DNA of 64,000 nt from Tenrec ecaudatus (GCF_050624435.1 NC_134542.1:12297497-12361496), one strand, 5' to 3'. Counted from the stretch's first letter, positions 20,584 through 32,404 are shown. The notes: generated from the sequence alone by a model not told the origin. Made by a program: numbers and translations.

Positions 20584-21044
20584 AAGAAAATGAATGCATC
20601 TTTTAAATCTGTGAGAGTGATTTTTACATGTTGAAAAGAATCCATGAAATTACATAAGTTTCAAATCCCAGATACTAAGTTTAATTTTAAACCCTTCCTC
20701 AATTAATAAATATTGTTTTGAAAAATCCATTTTAATGTTTTATAATTTATTTACATAGCCTGAACTAGAATTTCTGATCCAGCCCTGATTCAATAAAGAG
20801 AACCGGATGATCTGTGTATGAACAATAAAAGTGGACCCCCCATAATAGAAGGTTAATGGTTTCAGGCAAAGGATTGTGTAGGTTGCGATACTTGAAAATA
20901 AAAGATGGAGTCTCACATCTCTTAAACTATTTTCAAGACACAGAACAGTACTTGAAGTGTAAATAGAAATGAGAGATCTTTATGGGTAGATATTATAGTC
21001 TGGTATTGTGAAATCAGCTGGCGTTTACATGGAAGGATTCTAGA
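20584..21044. other. Unassigned, AT-rich
   Basis: Nothing recognised. It is the continuation of the pre-insertion DNA found left of 18955. Confidence 0.4.
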
Positions 21045-21745
21045 TGCTGTGGATAACAGGTGTCCTCCAGTCAGCTCAGACTCATAATGACCATATGTAG
21101 TACAGAATAAAAACACTACCTGGCCTGTGTGAGCTTCACAATGGTTTTTATATTTCAGCCCATCATTGTAGCCATCTCCTTGAGGTTCTTCCTATTTTAT
21201 TCCGCCCTTCTGCTTTACCAAGCATGATGTACTTTTCCAGCCACTGGTCTCTTCCAATAGCATCTCCCGCGTGCCTGAGATGAAGTCTCCCCATCCTTTG
21301 TACTTGGAGATTTCTGGCTGTATGTCTTCCAAGACAGATTTGCTTGTTTGTTTGGCCGTTCATTGTACTTTCAATGGTCTTTTCTAGATCTATAATTCAA
21401 ATACATCGAGTCTCCTGCAGTCTTTATTTTTCAGTGTTGAACTTTCACATACATATGAGGCAATTGAAAAGACCATGACTTGGGTCAGGCAAACATGAGT
21501 CCTCAAAATGACATCCTTGGTGTTCAACACTTTAAAGAGGCTTTGTATAGCAGACTTACTCAATGCAATGCGTCATTTGCTCTCTTGACTGCTGATTCCA
21601 GGATATTGATTGTGCATCTAATCAAAACAGAATCCTTGACAAATTCAATCCATTCTCTTTTTAACATGATGTCACCTATTTTCACACTTGTGAGGATTTT
21701 GTTTTATTTACACTAAGCTATGGTCCATATTGAAGCATGCAATAT
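21045..21745 (-). repeat. BovB/RTE LINE fragment, 3' half
   Basis: Antisense RTE: tail side 'cagtcagctcagactcataa', then 'ctttaccaagcatgatgtac', 'agccactggtctcttcc', 'caagacagatttgcttg', 'aggcaattgaaaagaccatg', 'ttcaacactttaaagaggc' and further upstream coding sequence to about 21745. It is longer than most copies here. Confidence 0.82.
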
Positions 21746-21789
21746 TCAATCTGCATGATATTGAATAGGTTAGTCCAAAAATCTTCTAG

Positions 21790-22017
21790 GAAATTCTCTA
21801 AAGGAACCTGGCTACATTTTTACAATTATAGTAAATAGTGCAATAGTCTGTCCGCTTGTCATACTACGATGGCGAGCTTCTTGGCTGTGATACTGGCAGC
21901 CATGTCACCACTATTTTAAATACCAGCAGATTCACTCAAGGGGCCCGGGTTTCAACCGAGCTTCCAGACTGAGAGCAGAGTATGAAGAAGAAACAGGCTC
22001 TCCTCTGCAGAGGGATT
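21790..22017 (+). repeat. BovB/RTE LINE copy, 5' leader (part 1)
   Basis: The 5' leader of the RTE LINE: 'gtccgcttgtcatactacg', 'gatactggcagccatgtcac', 'ataccagcagattcactc', 'gagcttccagactgagagc'. It is interrupted at about 22017 by an antisense RTE 3' fragment and resumes at 22389. Confidence 0.65.
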
Positions 22018-22388
22018 GTTGTTAGGGCAGGTGAGTTCTAACTCATAACGACTTTAGGTAAAACAGAAGGGAACTGTTTTACTTAGTACATCTCTGCCTG
22101 TCTTGTGCCATCTTCACCACTGTTAGGATGTTTGAGTCCACTGTTTCAGCCATGTTGTCACTCTAGCTCATCAAGCATCTTCATGGCTTTTATTGTTCAT
22201 CTACTTTACCAAGCATGATGTACTTGTCTAGGGATTAGTCTCTCCTGAAAAAATGTCCAAAGTATATGAAATGAAGTCTCATCATTCTTGCTTCTAAATA
22301 GCATTCTAGTCATACAGCTTCCAAGATAAATTTGTTTGATTTTTGGCAGTCCATGGTACTTTCAATATATTTTCCACTATCACAATTA
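22018..22388 (-). repeat. BovB/RTE LINE fragment nested in another RTE copy
   Basis: Antisense RTE 3' end ('attgttgttagggcaggtga', 'ctttaccaagcatgatgtac', 'agggattagtctctcctg', 'ccatggtactttcaatat'). It splits a sense RTE copy, so it inserted later than its host. Confidence 0.75.
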
Positions 22389-23590
22389 TGAAGGATCAAG
22401 TTTATAAAGAAAACCTTATGAATAAGAACAAAATATAGTGCCAAAAGATTTGTTGTCAGGTTGGAAAGCCATTACAATACTATTGGAGAAGTGATACCTT
22501 CTCAAAGTTGAGTTGACCCTGCTGATGTAAATGGAGAAAAGCTTTTGAAACCTTCATGTGATCATGGAATAGACTTAAAATGAGAAGAAATGATGCAAAC
22601 ATCCATTAGTATTGGGGACATGGAAGTGTACAGAACATGAACATAGGACATTTTTTAGTTGTCAAAAATGAAATTAAATTCAGAAAGATTGATATCTTAG
22701 ACTTTACTGATCTGAAGTAGACTGGTCTTGGCCGTTTTGAAACAGATAGTCACATGGCTGAGAATAAGAAATTCAAGATAAGTGGCAGTACATTAATTAT
22801 CAAAAAGATTCTTTCCAAATCTATGTTGAAGTACATTGCTGCTTATGATAGTATAATATCTACATTCCTACAAGGAGTTACAGCTAATACAACTATTATT
22901 CATATTTAGGAACCAAACACTATACTACTGTGGATGAAATTAAAGAATTCTGGCAACTTTTTCGGTCTGAAATTGATAGATATTGATGATTAAAATGCAA
23001 AAGTTGGAAACAAAGGGGAAGAAATAGCAGTTGAAAAATTTGACCTTGGTGATCAAAATGAAGCTGAGAATTGAATGACAGAATTTTGCAAAACCAATGA
23101 ACTCTTTATTACAAAACCTTGCTTCAACAACACAAGCAGTAACTGTACACATAGAACACACCAGACGGAATAGGTCGACATCAAATGGATGACTTTTGTA
23201 GGAAGAGACAATGGAGAAGCTCATTGTAGCAGGCTCAATCTGACCAGGGGTAGACCATAGGACAGACTACACATTTTTCATATTTAAGTTCACGTTAAAA
23301 TTCAGTTAATTAAAACAAGTCCATGAGAGTCAACCTATGACCATGTGTATATCCTGAATTTAAAGAACATCTCAAGAAGACATTTGATACATGGAGCATG
23401 AACGGCAGGAGTCCTGACAAGCTATGGGATGGTATCCAGAACACAAGTGTGGGGAAAGCCTTGGGAATGCGATGGAAAGGACTTTCAGAGATTCCATTCT
23501 ATTGAGAAATATTAGCCTCATGATGATTGAGAATTATGAGACAGCATTGGATACACTGTCCATTAAGTCTGAATGTCTGAGAGACTAATT
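22389..23590 (+). pseudogene. BovB/RTE LINE copy, endonuclease region (part 2), defunct
   Basis: Sense-strand remnant of the APE-type endonuclease half of the RTE ORF. Visible pieces include a 'DLK*TGLGRFETDSH' segment (family form: ELKWTG), the 'AKVGNK' motif after a stop, and 'MTEFCKTNELFITK' followed by a degraded 'TWTSPDG..R.QID' region. Many stops and frame changes are present, so there is no protein product. The reverse-transcriptase half is absent; the fragment fades near 23590. Confidence 0.7.
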
Positions 23591-24077
23591 CATTTTAACA
23601 CATATAATTTTATTTCTTAAATTTTGGTCAAACCTACATAACAAAGTCATACTATTTTAAACATGTTTTATGTCTAATATTTGATGGTATTATGCATATT
23701 CACAATGAGTAAATCTTACTTTAACCTACTTTGAAAACTTTTTCATCATGCCAAGCACAAATTTGATACCATTAAATATGCAGTGCAATTCATCTTATTT
23801 GAAGTTTCTTTTGAAATGTAAAAGCTAACACTATAAAGTTTTTAGAAAAAACATAGAATGTTTTTACAAATTTAGGAAATGCAAATATTTATTAAACACT
23901 ACATTGAAACCATCAACTATAAAATAGAAAATATCAATCAATTTAACTTAATAACAATTTTGAAAACTAGCCTTTGCTCACTAAAGCACAGAAGCTAGAT
24001 AAAGAATAGGCTGTTAGTAAAAACAAATGAAAATTCAGCACACATTATTTATTTATTTATTGTTAATGTTATTAATT
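23591..24077. other. Unassigned, very AT-rich
   Basis: Contains a short (ATTT)n run at 24044-24062. No family recognised. Confidence 0.45.
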
Positions 24078-24185
24078 CATCATTTTATTTAGAGCTCTTA
24101 CAGATGTCATAACACTTCCTAATACAGATGGTTCAAGCATAATTGTACAATTGCTACTACAATCATTCAGCATGCATGATTTAAA
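24078..24185 (-). repeat. LINE 3'UTR copy (K), older subfamily
   Basis: Starts 'catcattttatttagagctc' and continues 'ataattgtacaattgctac', matching the subfamily of copy H. Confidence 0.55.
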
Positions 24186-24249
24186 ATATAAATCCAACGC
24201 AAAAGACAGACGTCTTACTCAGATGCAGCATGAAGACAGCTAAAGTAAA

Positions 24250-24770
24250 ATGATCAAAAATTGACATGAAATAAGTGCATCGCAATCATATGGGAATGAT
24301 CACAGTTTGTGGAAATGTAAATGAAAAGGAACATATCTATGTGTAAGCATGCACAAGAATGGATAAAATTTTTAAAATATTGTTAGAACCAAATATAGGC
24401 TGTGGATAAATTGGAAGGATGAAACTTTCCAAATGAGAGTGTAATGTAATTGCAATCACTGTAGATAATTGTTTGGCAGTTCCTTATCAAGTTAAAACTG
24501 CATCTAAGCTATGACTCACTAATTTAATTCCTAGAATTTTACTTGAAATGAAAAACACACAAAAATGTATACTTGAATATTCATTGCATTTTCATTCATA
24601 TTGGCCATCTACAGGAACTAACCCAGATATTCATCAACTTCAATATATATAAATATGTAATTCAATACAATACATACAATGAGATATTATTCAGTAACAG
24701 AGGTATGAAATTGTGACACATAATAAAGTGTACATATGTACAATGAGTGAAAAATAAGCCTGGCTTTAAA
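24250..24770 (+). repeat. Old L1 ORF2 3' end, defunct
   Basis: Sense remnant of the L1 ORF2 C-terminal region. Order: 'gtttggcagttccttatcaag', 'gactcactaatttaattcct', 'ttcattgcattttcattcat', 'catctacaggaactaaccc', 'tacaatgagatattattcag'. No frame survives. It is old by its divergence. Confidence 0.65.
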
Positions 24771-24817
24771 ACAATATAATATTTATTTTATCTATTTACA
24801 ATTCTATACAAGATATA

Positions 24818-24905
24818 ATGTGGCTTGGTGCTATAGTGGGTGAAGTGTTGATCTGTCAACCTTAAGATTAGAAGTTCAAATAAGAGGCTTTAAAATCAGA
24901 ACGAT
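24818..24905 (+). repeat. SINE 5' half, decayed
   Basis: tRNA-like 'ggcttggtgctatagtgg' to 'aagattagaagttcaaat', followed by a short 'aagaggctt' piece. The 3' half is missing. Confidence 0.5.
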
Positions 24906-24987
24906 GAAGAACAAGAATGGACGGATTGACTGGGAAAGGACACTAAGGTCTTACTGAAAACATTTTTTTTAATATCCTAATAGGGAC

Positions 24988-25188
24988 ATGGGAGCCCTGG
25001 TGGCATCGGCTGTGGTCCACAAGGTCAACAGTTCAAAACCGCCAGTCCATTTCATGGGAGAAAGACAGGGGTTTCTACTCTTGTCAACAGTTACTGTCTC
25101 GGGAGCTCCCAGGGACCTTTCTCCCCAGTCCTACAGAATCTCTAGGAGTCAAAATCTAATTGATGGCACTGAGTTTGGTTTGAGAGTT
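24988..25188 (+). repeat. AfroSINE-type SINE
   Basis: Head 'gggagccctggtggcatcgg', B-box-like 'aggtcaacagttcaaaacc', 'tcatgggagaaagacagg', and the end 'aattgatggcactgagtttg' near 25175. Close to full length. Confidence 0.87.
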
Positions 25189-25617
25189 TGATGGAGATGC
25201 AGGTTCAGTTGGAATGTGAGTTTGTTCAAGTTCACTGACCTCTGCACACAATATTGGGGTCAATTATATGTCAATACATTTTTGTTCAAATTAGTTAGTA
25301 TTTTAGATGCATTTTCAAATGTAAGATACTCAATTTTAAAATACTTTAAATACATCACTCATTAGCAAGGCTTTTACATGTTTAAATAATTAAGTCCAAA
25401 AAATTAACATTATAGATAAATCTAAAAATTATCAAAAAACTCTAATACTATTTGCCAACATAATTAAAGTGCTCATATTTTAAACTAATAAGCACTTGCC
25501 TATAACACAATATTCAATTATATTTCTAAATTGAAATAATAATGTAATATATTAATTAGTGTCTAATAATTAAAATTTTGCAATTAGTTTATTAAAAAAC
25601 AGTGTTGCCTTAATGTT
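25189..25617. other. Unassigned, AT-rich
   Basis: No gene or family recognised. Confidence 0.4.
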
Positions 25618-25935
25618 ATTATTCTTGGGTGCAATTGAGTCGACTCTCATTCATATCATCCTTTTATACTAGAGAAGCAACACTTCCCACTCCTGCACCA
25701 TCCTCACAATTGTTACACTTGAGCCCATTCGTATTGCCACTGTGTCACTTCATCTCATCAAGTGTCTTTTTCTTTTACTCCGACCCTTTACTTTACCAAG
25801 CATGATGTCCTGGCCGGACTATCAGCTCCTCTTACAACATGTCCCAAGTATGAGAGACGAAGTCTTGGTATCCTCACATCTAAGCAGTTTCTGACTCTAC
25901 TTCTTCCAACACAGATTCATTTTAAAATATCTCAG
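25618..25935 (-). repeat. BovB/RTE LINE fragment, 3' end
   Basis: Antisense RTE 3' end: 'gggtgcaattgagtcgac', 'tgcaccatcctcacaattgt', 'ctttaccaagcatgatgtcc', 'acttcttccaacacagattc'. It lies tail-outward next to a sense copy beginning near 25980. Confidence 0.8.
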
Positions 25936-25979
25936 AATTTATGACGTTATTTCAACTCTCTATACTTGAGTTGGAAAAC

Positions 25980-27648
25980 CAAAAAAAGGAAGAGCACACC
26001 TGAAGGCAAAATTCAAGGCTCGGGTTGCAATATTGAGAGATTCTATGGGTCAAATTGGAATGATTTTGGAAGCAGCAGCAGAAGATGAAATAGATACTTA
26101 CAGTCACTGTACAAGGAAGAACCAGTAAGCATGCAACCATTTCAAGAAGTAGCATATCATCAAGAACCAATGATATTTAAGGAAAAAGTATAAATCCAAG
26201 TTGCATTGAATGCATTAGCAAAAACCAAGGCTCCAGGAATTGATGGACTGACAAGACATGTTTTAAAAGAGCTGATAAGCCCTGGAAGCACTTATTTGTC
26301 TATTCCCTGAAATGTGGAGGAAAACTGCTTGGCAAAGGACTGGAAGCAATACGTAGCTGTTACCCATTCCAAAGAAAGGTGACCCAATAGAACGCACACA
26401 TTACAGTTCAATATCATTCACAATGCATGCAAGTAAAATTTTTCTTAAGATCATTTAACAAAGTTTCAGCCATGCATCAACAGGGAACTACCAGATATTC
26501 CAACTAGATTCCAAACAGGACATAGAATAAGGCACATCACTGCTGATCACGGATGGATCTTGACTCAAAGCGGAGAATACCAGAAACATGCTTACTTGTA
26601 TTTCAATGATTATGCAAAGACATTCAATGGTGTGGTTCATATCAAACTCTGGGTAGCCTTGAGAGAAGTGAGAATTCCAAAACACTCCATTGTATTCATG
26701 GGGAACCTGTACCTGCATCAAAAAAGCAGTCATTCAAACAGACTTGGCTTGAAATCAAGAAAGGTGTGTGTCAAGGTTGTGTCCATGGTCAATCTGTTTG
26801 CTGAGCAAATGCTTGGAACACAGAAATCAGAGAAGTTGGAATATATGAAGAAGAATTTTGCATTAGGTTTAGAGGAAGGCTTATTGACAGCATGTGATAC
26901 GTGAATGAAGCTATCTTGCTTGCTGAAAGTGAAGAGGGCTTGAAGCACTTGCTGATGAAGTTCAAGGATTATAGCCTTCAATATGGGTCTAAACTCCATG
27001 TAAAGAAAACAGAAATCCTCACAACTGGCTCAGTAGGTAGCATGATAAACAGAGAAAAGAATTAACTTGTCAAGGATTTCATCTTACTGGGGTCCACAAT
27101 CATTGCTCACAGAATCGATGGTCAAGAGATTAAGTAATACAGGGCATTGGGCAACTCTGCTGCACAGGACTTCTTTAAAGTGTCCAAAAGCAAGGATGTT
27201 ACTTTGATGATGAAAATGAACCTGACCCAAGTCTCTAAATGCATGTGAAAGTTGAATGTCGAATAAAGAAGACCTCAAAATAATTAATGCCTTTGAATTT
27301 TGGTGTTGGTGAAGAATATTGAAAGTACCAGGAACTACCGAAAGCACAAACAAATTTGGCTTAGAAGAAGTACAGCCAAAAAAAAAAAAAACTTTATGTC
27401 TAATACTATGAAAGTGCTCTCAGGAGGAAGAATTCCCTGGAAAATGATATCATGCCTTGAAAAGTTGTGGGGCAGTGAGGAAGAGGAAGGTTCTCAACAA
27501 GATAGTTTGACACAGTGGATGCAACAAGGGGCTCACACATAACAGTAGTGGTGAGGATGGTGCAGGATAAGGCAATGTTTTGTTTTGTTAGACACAGGTC
27601 ACTGTGAACTGGAACCTATGGGGGGGCAACTAACAAGAACATCATCAA
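25980..27648 (+). pseudogene. BovB/RTE LINE copy, RT domain to 3' end, defunct
   Basis: The longest RTE copy in the window (about 1.67 kb). The RT region is readable in pieces: 'QSGEYQKHAYLYFNDYAKTF' (26573-26632, family form FIDYAKAF), 'LWVALREVRIP', 'MGNLYLHQK', then 'LLAESEEGLKHLLM'. The catalytic YADD box is destroyed at about 26894-26915. The 3' coding end is recognisable ('caggaactaccgaaagc', 'tggatgcaacaaggggctc') and the tail is 'ggggggcaactaacaagaac'. Several stops and shifts are present, so it is non-functional. Confidence 0.82.
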
Positions 27649-27664
27649 CATACTTGTTTCAAAA

Positions 27665-27668
<4 letters not shown>

Positions 27669-27704
<36 letters not shown>
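27669..27704. repeat. (CA)n microsatellite
   Basis: Thirty-six bases of CA repeat just after the RTE 3' tail. Confidence 0.95.
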
Positions 27705-27705
<1 letters not shown>

Positions 27706-27784
27706 GAACTCCAGTACTCAACTGCGTCAGTATCCTATATTATCAAAATTCAGCTCAAAATCAGAATTTGATGTGAAATGTCCA

Positions 27785-28530
27785 GACAATTTTGCATCAA
27801 AGCGTCAACAAAATTTCGAAATCTGACCCCATACAAGAGAGTTTTGTAAATAAAAATAGTTCGTATTTCAGTCACGCAGCATTAGTCGGCACTGTTAGTG
27901 TGAGTTGTTCAAACCCTTTGCTGCCGTGTTCCTAGCATTTTGCTATGATTTTCTTAGTTTTTGCAGCTTTGGGTACTGTTTGTAGATTGAAAACAATGGG
28001 TCCTAAGAAAGAGGTTTTTGAAAAGAATCATCATGATAAGGAACTGGTGAACCGTGGAATTGATATTGTTGATGATAATTTAGTAAACCCTTTTAGAAAA
28101 CAGTTAAATAAACATCAGCAGCAGATTACATTAGACAGATTTTTTTAAAGAAAACCAGCCAAGTCCTAGTGAAAAAAGGCAAAGAAGGATTAAAAAAACT
28201 CCTGAGAAGGAGCTACCCATTGATTTTATGGATTCCACCTTCCAGTGACACACACTCTCTCTCTCCATCCCTCCTCTCCTCATCCGTGTCCACAGATCCA
28301 GATCCTCATCCATCTCAAGGTGTGGGCCTTACTGTACTTGTTAAAAAGTTTTCTACTTTTGTGTTTCTTATTTAAATTATATTATTTAACTCTGAACTTA
28401 TTTATTATGACATTTCTGGGTAATGTTTTGTATAAAAAGGCAAGGTTAGGGTAAAAACTCGGTGACTGAGAATGGATTAATCCATTTTCAGCTATTTCTT
28501 TTGGGAAAAATTGATTCGGAACTCGACTGC
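27785..28530 (+). mobile_element. Tigger-like (pogo) DNA transposon, internally deleted
   Basis: The element encodes a short frame joining both ends of a Tigger-type transposase (see 27996-28148). The coding trace continues after a frame break with 'EKRQRR' and 'TPEKELP' residues typical of the same C-terminus. The right part contains 'gattcggaactcgac' at about 28509, which resembles a terminal region of this superfamily. Terminal repeats could not be aligned confidently, so the outer limits are estimates. Confidence 0.5.
27996..28148 (+). pseudogene. Tigger-type transposase, N-terminus joined to C-terminus
   Basis: Starting at the ATG at 27996, the frame begins MGPKKEVF, the start common to Tigger/TIGD1-like transposases. 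After only about 30 intervening residues it ends in 'NKHQQQITLDRFF', matching the C-terminal 'TxLDRFF' signature that normally lies hundreds of residues downstream. The CENP-B-like DNA-binding domain and the DDE catalytic core are absent. It is an internal-deletion derivative that could only move by borrowing transposase. Confidence 0.5.
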
Positions 28531-28667
28531 ATCACACCTTGATGCTTCTTTTAGAAAGGAGGTCTGGGGTTCTACTGCATTTTGAATGAAGAAGAAGAAT
28601 TTCAAAATTGACCTGGTCTTTTTGGTCTGGTTGTGAAACAAGAAGTTATAGAAATAGAAGATAATTT

Positions 28668-28964
28668 TTCTTTTTTTTTGTATAAGAAAGAGATTTATAT
28701 ACAAGATCAATTGAACATGGAGAAAACATCCCAGCCCAGTCCAGATCAAGTCCATAAGTCAATATTAGCCCCAAAGTCTGATACCAATCTATAAAGTCCT
28801 CTTCAGACTCACAAAACACATGCAATGATGCAGAATGTAGAAGATCATAGGCCAGTGGGTAGAAAGTCTTTGGACTTGTGGCACTGGAAGCATCTCTGCA
28901 CTGGCGGGGGTCTCTGCATGGCTTCTCCAGCACCCAGGGCTGCATCAGGGTGGGTCCATGTATC
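28668..28964 (-). repeat. LTR-like dispersed element (D2), truncated
   Basis: Same family as 10174-10714: 'aagaaagagatttatatac', 'atcccagcccagtccagatc', 'cacatgcaatgatgcag', 'agatcataggccagtggg'. It lacks the first ~40 bases and is cut at 28964, where a LINE 3'UTR copy begins. Confidence 0.6.
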
Positions 28965-29480
28965 TTTTTAAAAATAGTTTAATTAGGGGCTCATACAACT
29001 CTTATCACAATCCAATACGTATGTCAACTGTGTAAAGCACTTTTATACATTCACTGCCCTCATTATTCTCAAAATATTTGCTCTCCACTTAAGCCCCGGA
29101 CATCAGGTCCTCATTTTTTCCCCTCCCTCCCGACTCCCCCATCCCTCATGAACCCTTAATAATTTATAAATTATTATTTTGTCATATTTTGACCTATCTG
29201 ACATCTTTCTTCACCCACTTTTATGATGTCCTTCCCCGAGGGAAGAGATCACATGTAGATACTTGTAACCCGTTCCCCCTTTTCAACCCACCTTCCCTCT
29301 ATCCTCCCAGTATCGTCACTCTCACCACTGGTCCTGAAGGGATCAAACGCCCTGGATTCCCTGTGTTTCCAGTTCCTATCTGTACCAGTGTCCATTCTCT
29401 GGTTTAGCCAGACTTGCAAGATAGAATTGGGATCATGGTAGTGGAGAGGGGCGGGGGAATACATTTATGAATTAGAGGAA
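28965..29480 (-). repeat. LINE 3'UTR copy (E)
   Basis: Begins 'tttttaaaaatagtttaatt' then 'aggggctcatacaactctta', and runs through 'catgaacccttaataattt' and 'tcctgaagggatcaaacgcc' to about 29480. It inserted into, or replaced the end of, LTR-like copy D2. Confidence 0.75.
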
Positions 29481-29844
29481 AGTTGTATTTTACTTCTCTT
29501 GGCATAGTACAGTGTTCAACTTTTTTTGTTTGTTTTAATAGTGGTGCACATGCAAAGAAGTTCTATATGGACACTCTAGATATAAACTATTATCTACTAT
29601 TATTCTATGCTTCTTTGTTTTGATTTATGATCCCAGCTCATAAAACAACATAAATTCACCACTTTATTGGATTCAGTTAGTCTATTTACTGTATAATTCA
29701 ACGCAATATTTAAACATTTCATTACATCTAGAAAGCCACAATATTTACAGTACTGTATATCAAACCCATTTGAATTATTAATATATTTTTCTTCTTTATC
29801 TCTCTCTAAAGTCACAACATTCACACTGTGAATACTTTGTTACT

Positions 29845-30030
29845 ACTATGTAACTTTTAACCCTAAGGTCTCAAGTTCAAACCCACTAGATGCTCCATGT
29901 GAGAAAGTTATGGCAGTCAGTTTCCATAAAGATGGAACCACATGGAGAGTGTTACTCGATCCTGCAGGGTTGTTAGGATTCGACATCAGCTATGTGGCAA
30001 TGGAGTTGACTTTGGATTTGGTTGTTAGAT
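29845..30030 (+). repeat. AfroSINE-type SINE
   Basis: Decayed head, then 'ccctaaggtctcaagttc' (B-box region), 'ccataaagatggaacc', 'gatcctgcagggttgttag' and the tail 'caatggagttgactttgg'. Confidence 0.75.
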
Positions 30031-30964
30031 TCTCTATTATCTCATAAATAGAACAGTTTATAAAGGTAACTTGCTCTATAAATTCCAAATTCAGAGACCT
30101 TCAGTGGATTTTGCTTGGATTTTTTCCTGTCAACTGCTTTTTATTTTATAATATATAGTGTTAAAAATAAGAAAAGAATGACACTTTGGAATTATTATTA
30201 AAAACCCAATGCGGTATAAAACTTTATGAAAAGTTTTAGTCATTCTAGATCCCCATGAAGATTTAATCAATAGTCACAATCAGAATTTGTTCTATGAATA
30301 CTTGACAACTAAATACTGTGTTTGCATTTATTTTTGAGGAAAGGCCTAGCTGCTACTTCTTTCTAAGACATAAAGAAGAGATATTTATGAAAATACACAT
30401 TTAATTCTGTTTTTTTAAATGATGTCATTATATCATCATTCTACTATCAAATAATTTTTGAGTTCTGGAAATTATAAAATATCTATGTGAAATTTAAACA
30501 TTCTAGTATTGAATTTAATTTATTTACAGTTTTTAAAGAGATTACTGCATAGACTGCATTTCATTAATTAAGTGTATCTTCTATTTCAATGTAAGACTTT
30601 AAGAAGTATTCTATTAGCTCTAAAAAGTAGAAACTTCTTCTGTATTATCTCTTTCTGATCCCTCTGGCTTATCTGGCATGGAATTTAACCTTTCTGTGGT
30701 AACTTTATATTTAATGAGCTAAAAAGAAGGTGAGAAGTGACTATGATTTTTAACATTATTTAAAGAGCTAAAGATTAGTAAAACAAACACTGAATTCAAT
30801 GCATGGCCTAAAAATTGATGCATTTGGGCTTGATTAAACTTTAGAAAACACTTCTCCTCTAAGGAAGTAGATTCAAGATATACAAATAATTCTTTAAACC
30901 CCCCCTTTTTAAAAGCACAAAAAATGGAAATCTGAACATAAATCATATAACAACATATAAGCAG
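30031..30964. other. Unassigned, AT-rich
   Basis: Almost 1 kb of AT-rich DNA without a recognised family. The minus-strand ORF at 30719-30976 has no supporting features. Confidence 0.45.
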
Positions 30965-31160
30965 AAATAAATCCACTGCTGTCTAGTGGATTCCAACTCA
31001 CAGACCCCCTGAAGTAGAGAGTAGAATTGTGCTAGATTCTTTCTGGATCATCAATCTTTACTGCAGCAGTCATACTTTTCCTGTGGAGCCTTTGGAGGAT
31101 TTGAACCTCTAAACTTTCCATTGCAGTTCATCATTTAGCTACTGCACCAGTAGGCCACCC
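30965..31160 (-). repeat. AfroSINE-type SINE, antisense
   Basis: 'ccactgctgtctagtggatt', 'gtagagagtagaattgtgc', 'gaggatttgaacctctaaac' and 'ctactgcaccagtaggccac' appear in family order. Confidence 0.75.
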
Positions 31161-31169
31161 TACAATGAC

Positions 31170-31615
31170 AAAAAAATAAAAAAGATATGAAAAAGTTCTC
31201 AACTTAATATGTCACTGGCTAATTGCAAATCAAAAGCATAAGGCGACGTCATCACACACTTGCTAGAATGGCTAAAGTCCAAACATGGACTGCCACAAAT
31301 GCTGGGAGGACATGGAGCAGCAGGACTTCTCATTCATTCCTAGTGGGAATACAAAGTGATAAAGTCACTTCGAAGGACAATCTGCCAGTTTATTACAGAA
31401 CTAATTACTGCTTACCATTTGATCCAGCAACTGAGTTCCTAAGAATTTACCCATTGAGTTGAAGACATATGCCTACATAAAGCATACATTTGAATTTTTA
31501 TAGTAGGTTTTTTTATAATTACCCTGTAATTACCCCCAAAATGAAGCAACCAACATATCTTTAAAAAAATGAATGGATAAGCAAATGTGGTACAGAAGAA
31601 AGTCCAAAAGTATTG
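31170..31615 (+). pseudogene. L1 ORF2 C-terminal remnant
   Basis: The frame at 31223-31462 carries the start of the diagnostic L1 ORF2 end: QIKSIRRRHHTLARMAK, then TNAGRTW, and 'LPFDPATEFLRIYP' (family form: PFDPAIPLLGIYP). The 3' continuation to 31615 includes 'atgaatggataagcaaatgt'. It is an isolated 3' fragment without the RT domain. Confidence 0.75.
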
Positions 31616-31616
31616 C

Positions 31617-32285
31617 TGAAAAAGCATAAAACCAAAGGATCCAAAAGTGCTATTGTTTCTTGTATAGCTTCCGTCAAGGCCTATAGACTTTGAAAGATGG
31701 TGTTTTCATCTCTCTAACCCTTCCCTAGAGAATCCTTACTCTTCAATTTATACCACGCCAAAAAAAGCAGCTTTGGCGTACTTGGGGACTTAATTTATGT
31801 GACCTCTCAATTTTTTTGGTTTGATGAACACAATGCATTTGTAAAGGACAAGATCTGGTCTCTGGGGTCTATGGAGAAAGAGTTCACAGTGAAATTCCTG
31901 TAGACCAGGCCTTGTTGCCTCACAGAATGAGCAAGTTCATTGTCAGGATGGAAAGAAAAAAACCCTTGGCACAGTTTTCTGATCTTTTTCTCATCAATAT
32001 AGTTTTCAATTCCCTTAAAACTTTTTCTTAATAAGCCTCCATGAGCTTTCTATGTGCTTTGAGAAAATCTATCAAGATTATACCTTGGGAATTCCCCAAA
32101 ACAGTCACCATAATTTCTGTGTTTTAAATTTATCTAGCCTAGCAGATCACCTTGGCAATGACTGTTTTGATTAGACCTTTTTTTCTGAAGGCATTAAGAC
32201 AGGAGTACTGCTGTGAGGGCCATGTGGAATCATCACAGAAATATGGTTGAAAATGACTTGTTTGAAATGAAACCATGCATGTATT
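31617..32285 (-). pseudogene. Mariner-type transposase relic (second)
   Basis: On the minus strand, near 31955-31850, the translation reads 'FSFHPDNELAHS' and then 'LVYRNFTVNSFSIDPRD'. This corresponds to the mariner 'HHDNAPAH' catalytic motif and the 'PYSPDL' block that follows. Upstream and downstream sequence is consistent with mariner but badly decayed, and the limits are approximate. Confidence 0.45.
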
Positions 32286-32404
32286 AGCTGCAACCTAGCA
32301 ACAATACTTTTGATGTACTCTAGCAGAATGGGAATGATTCAAGGATTAAGATAATTGATCCATCAAACCACTAAAACATAGGGAAGACTGAGAAATGAAT
32401 AAGG

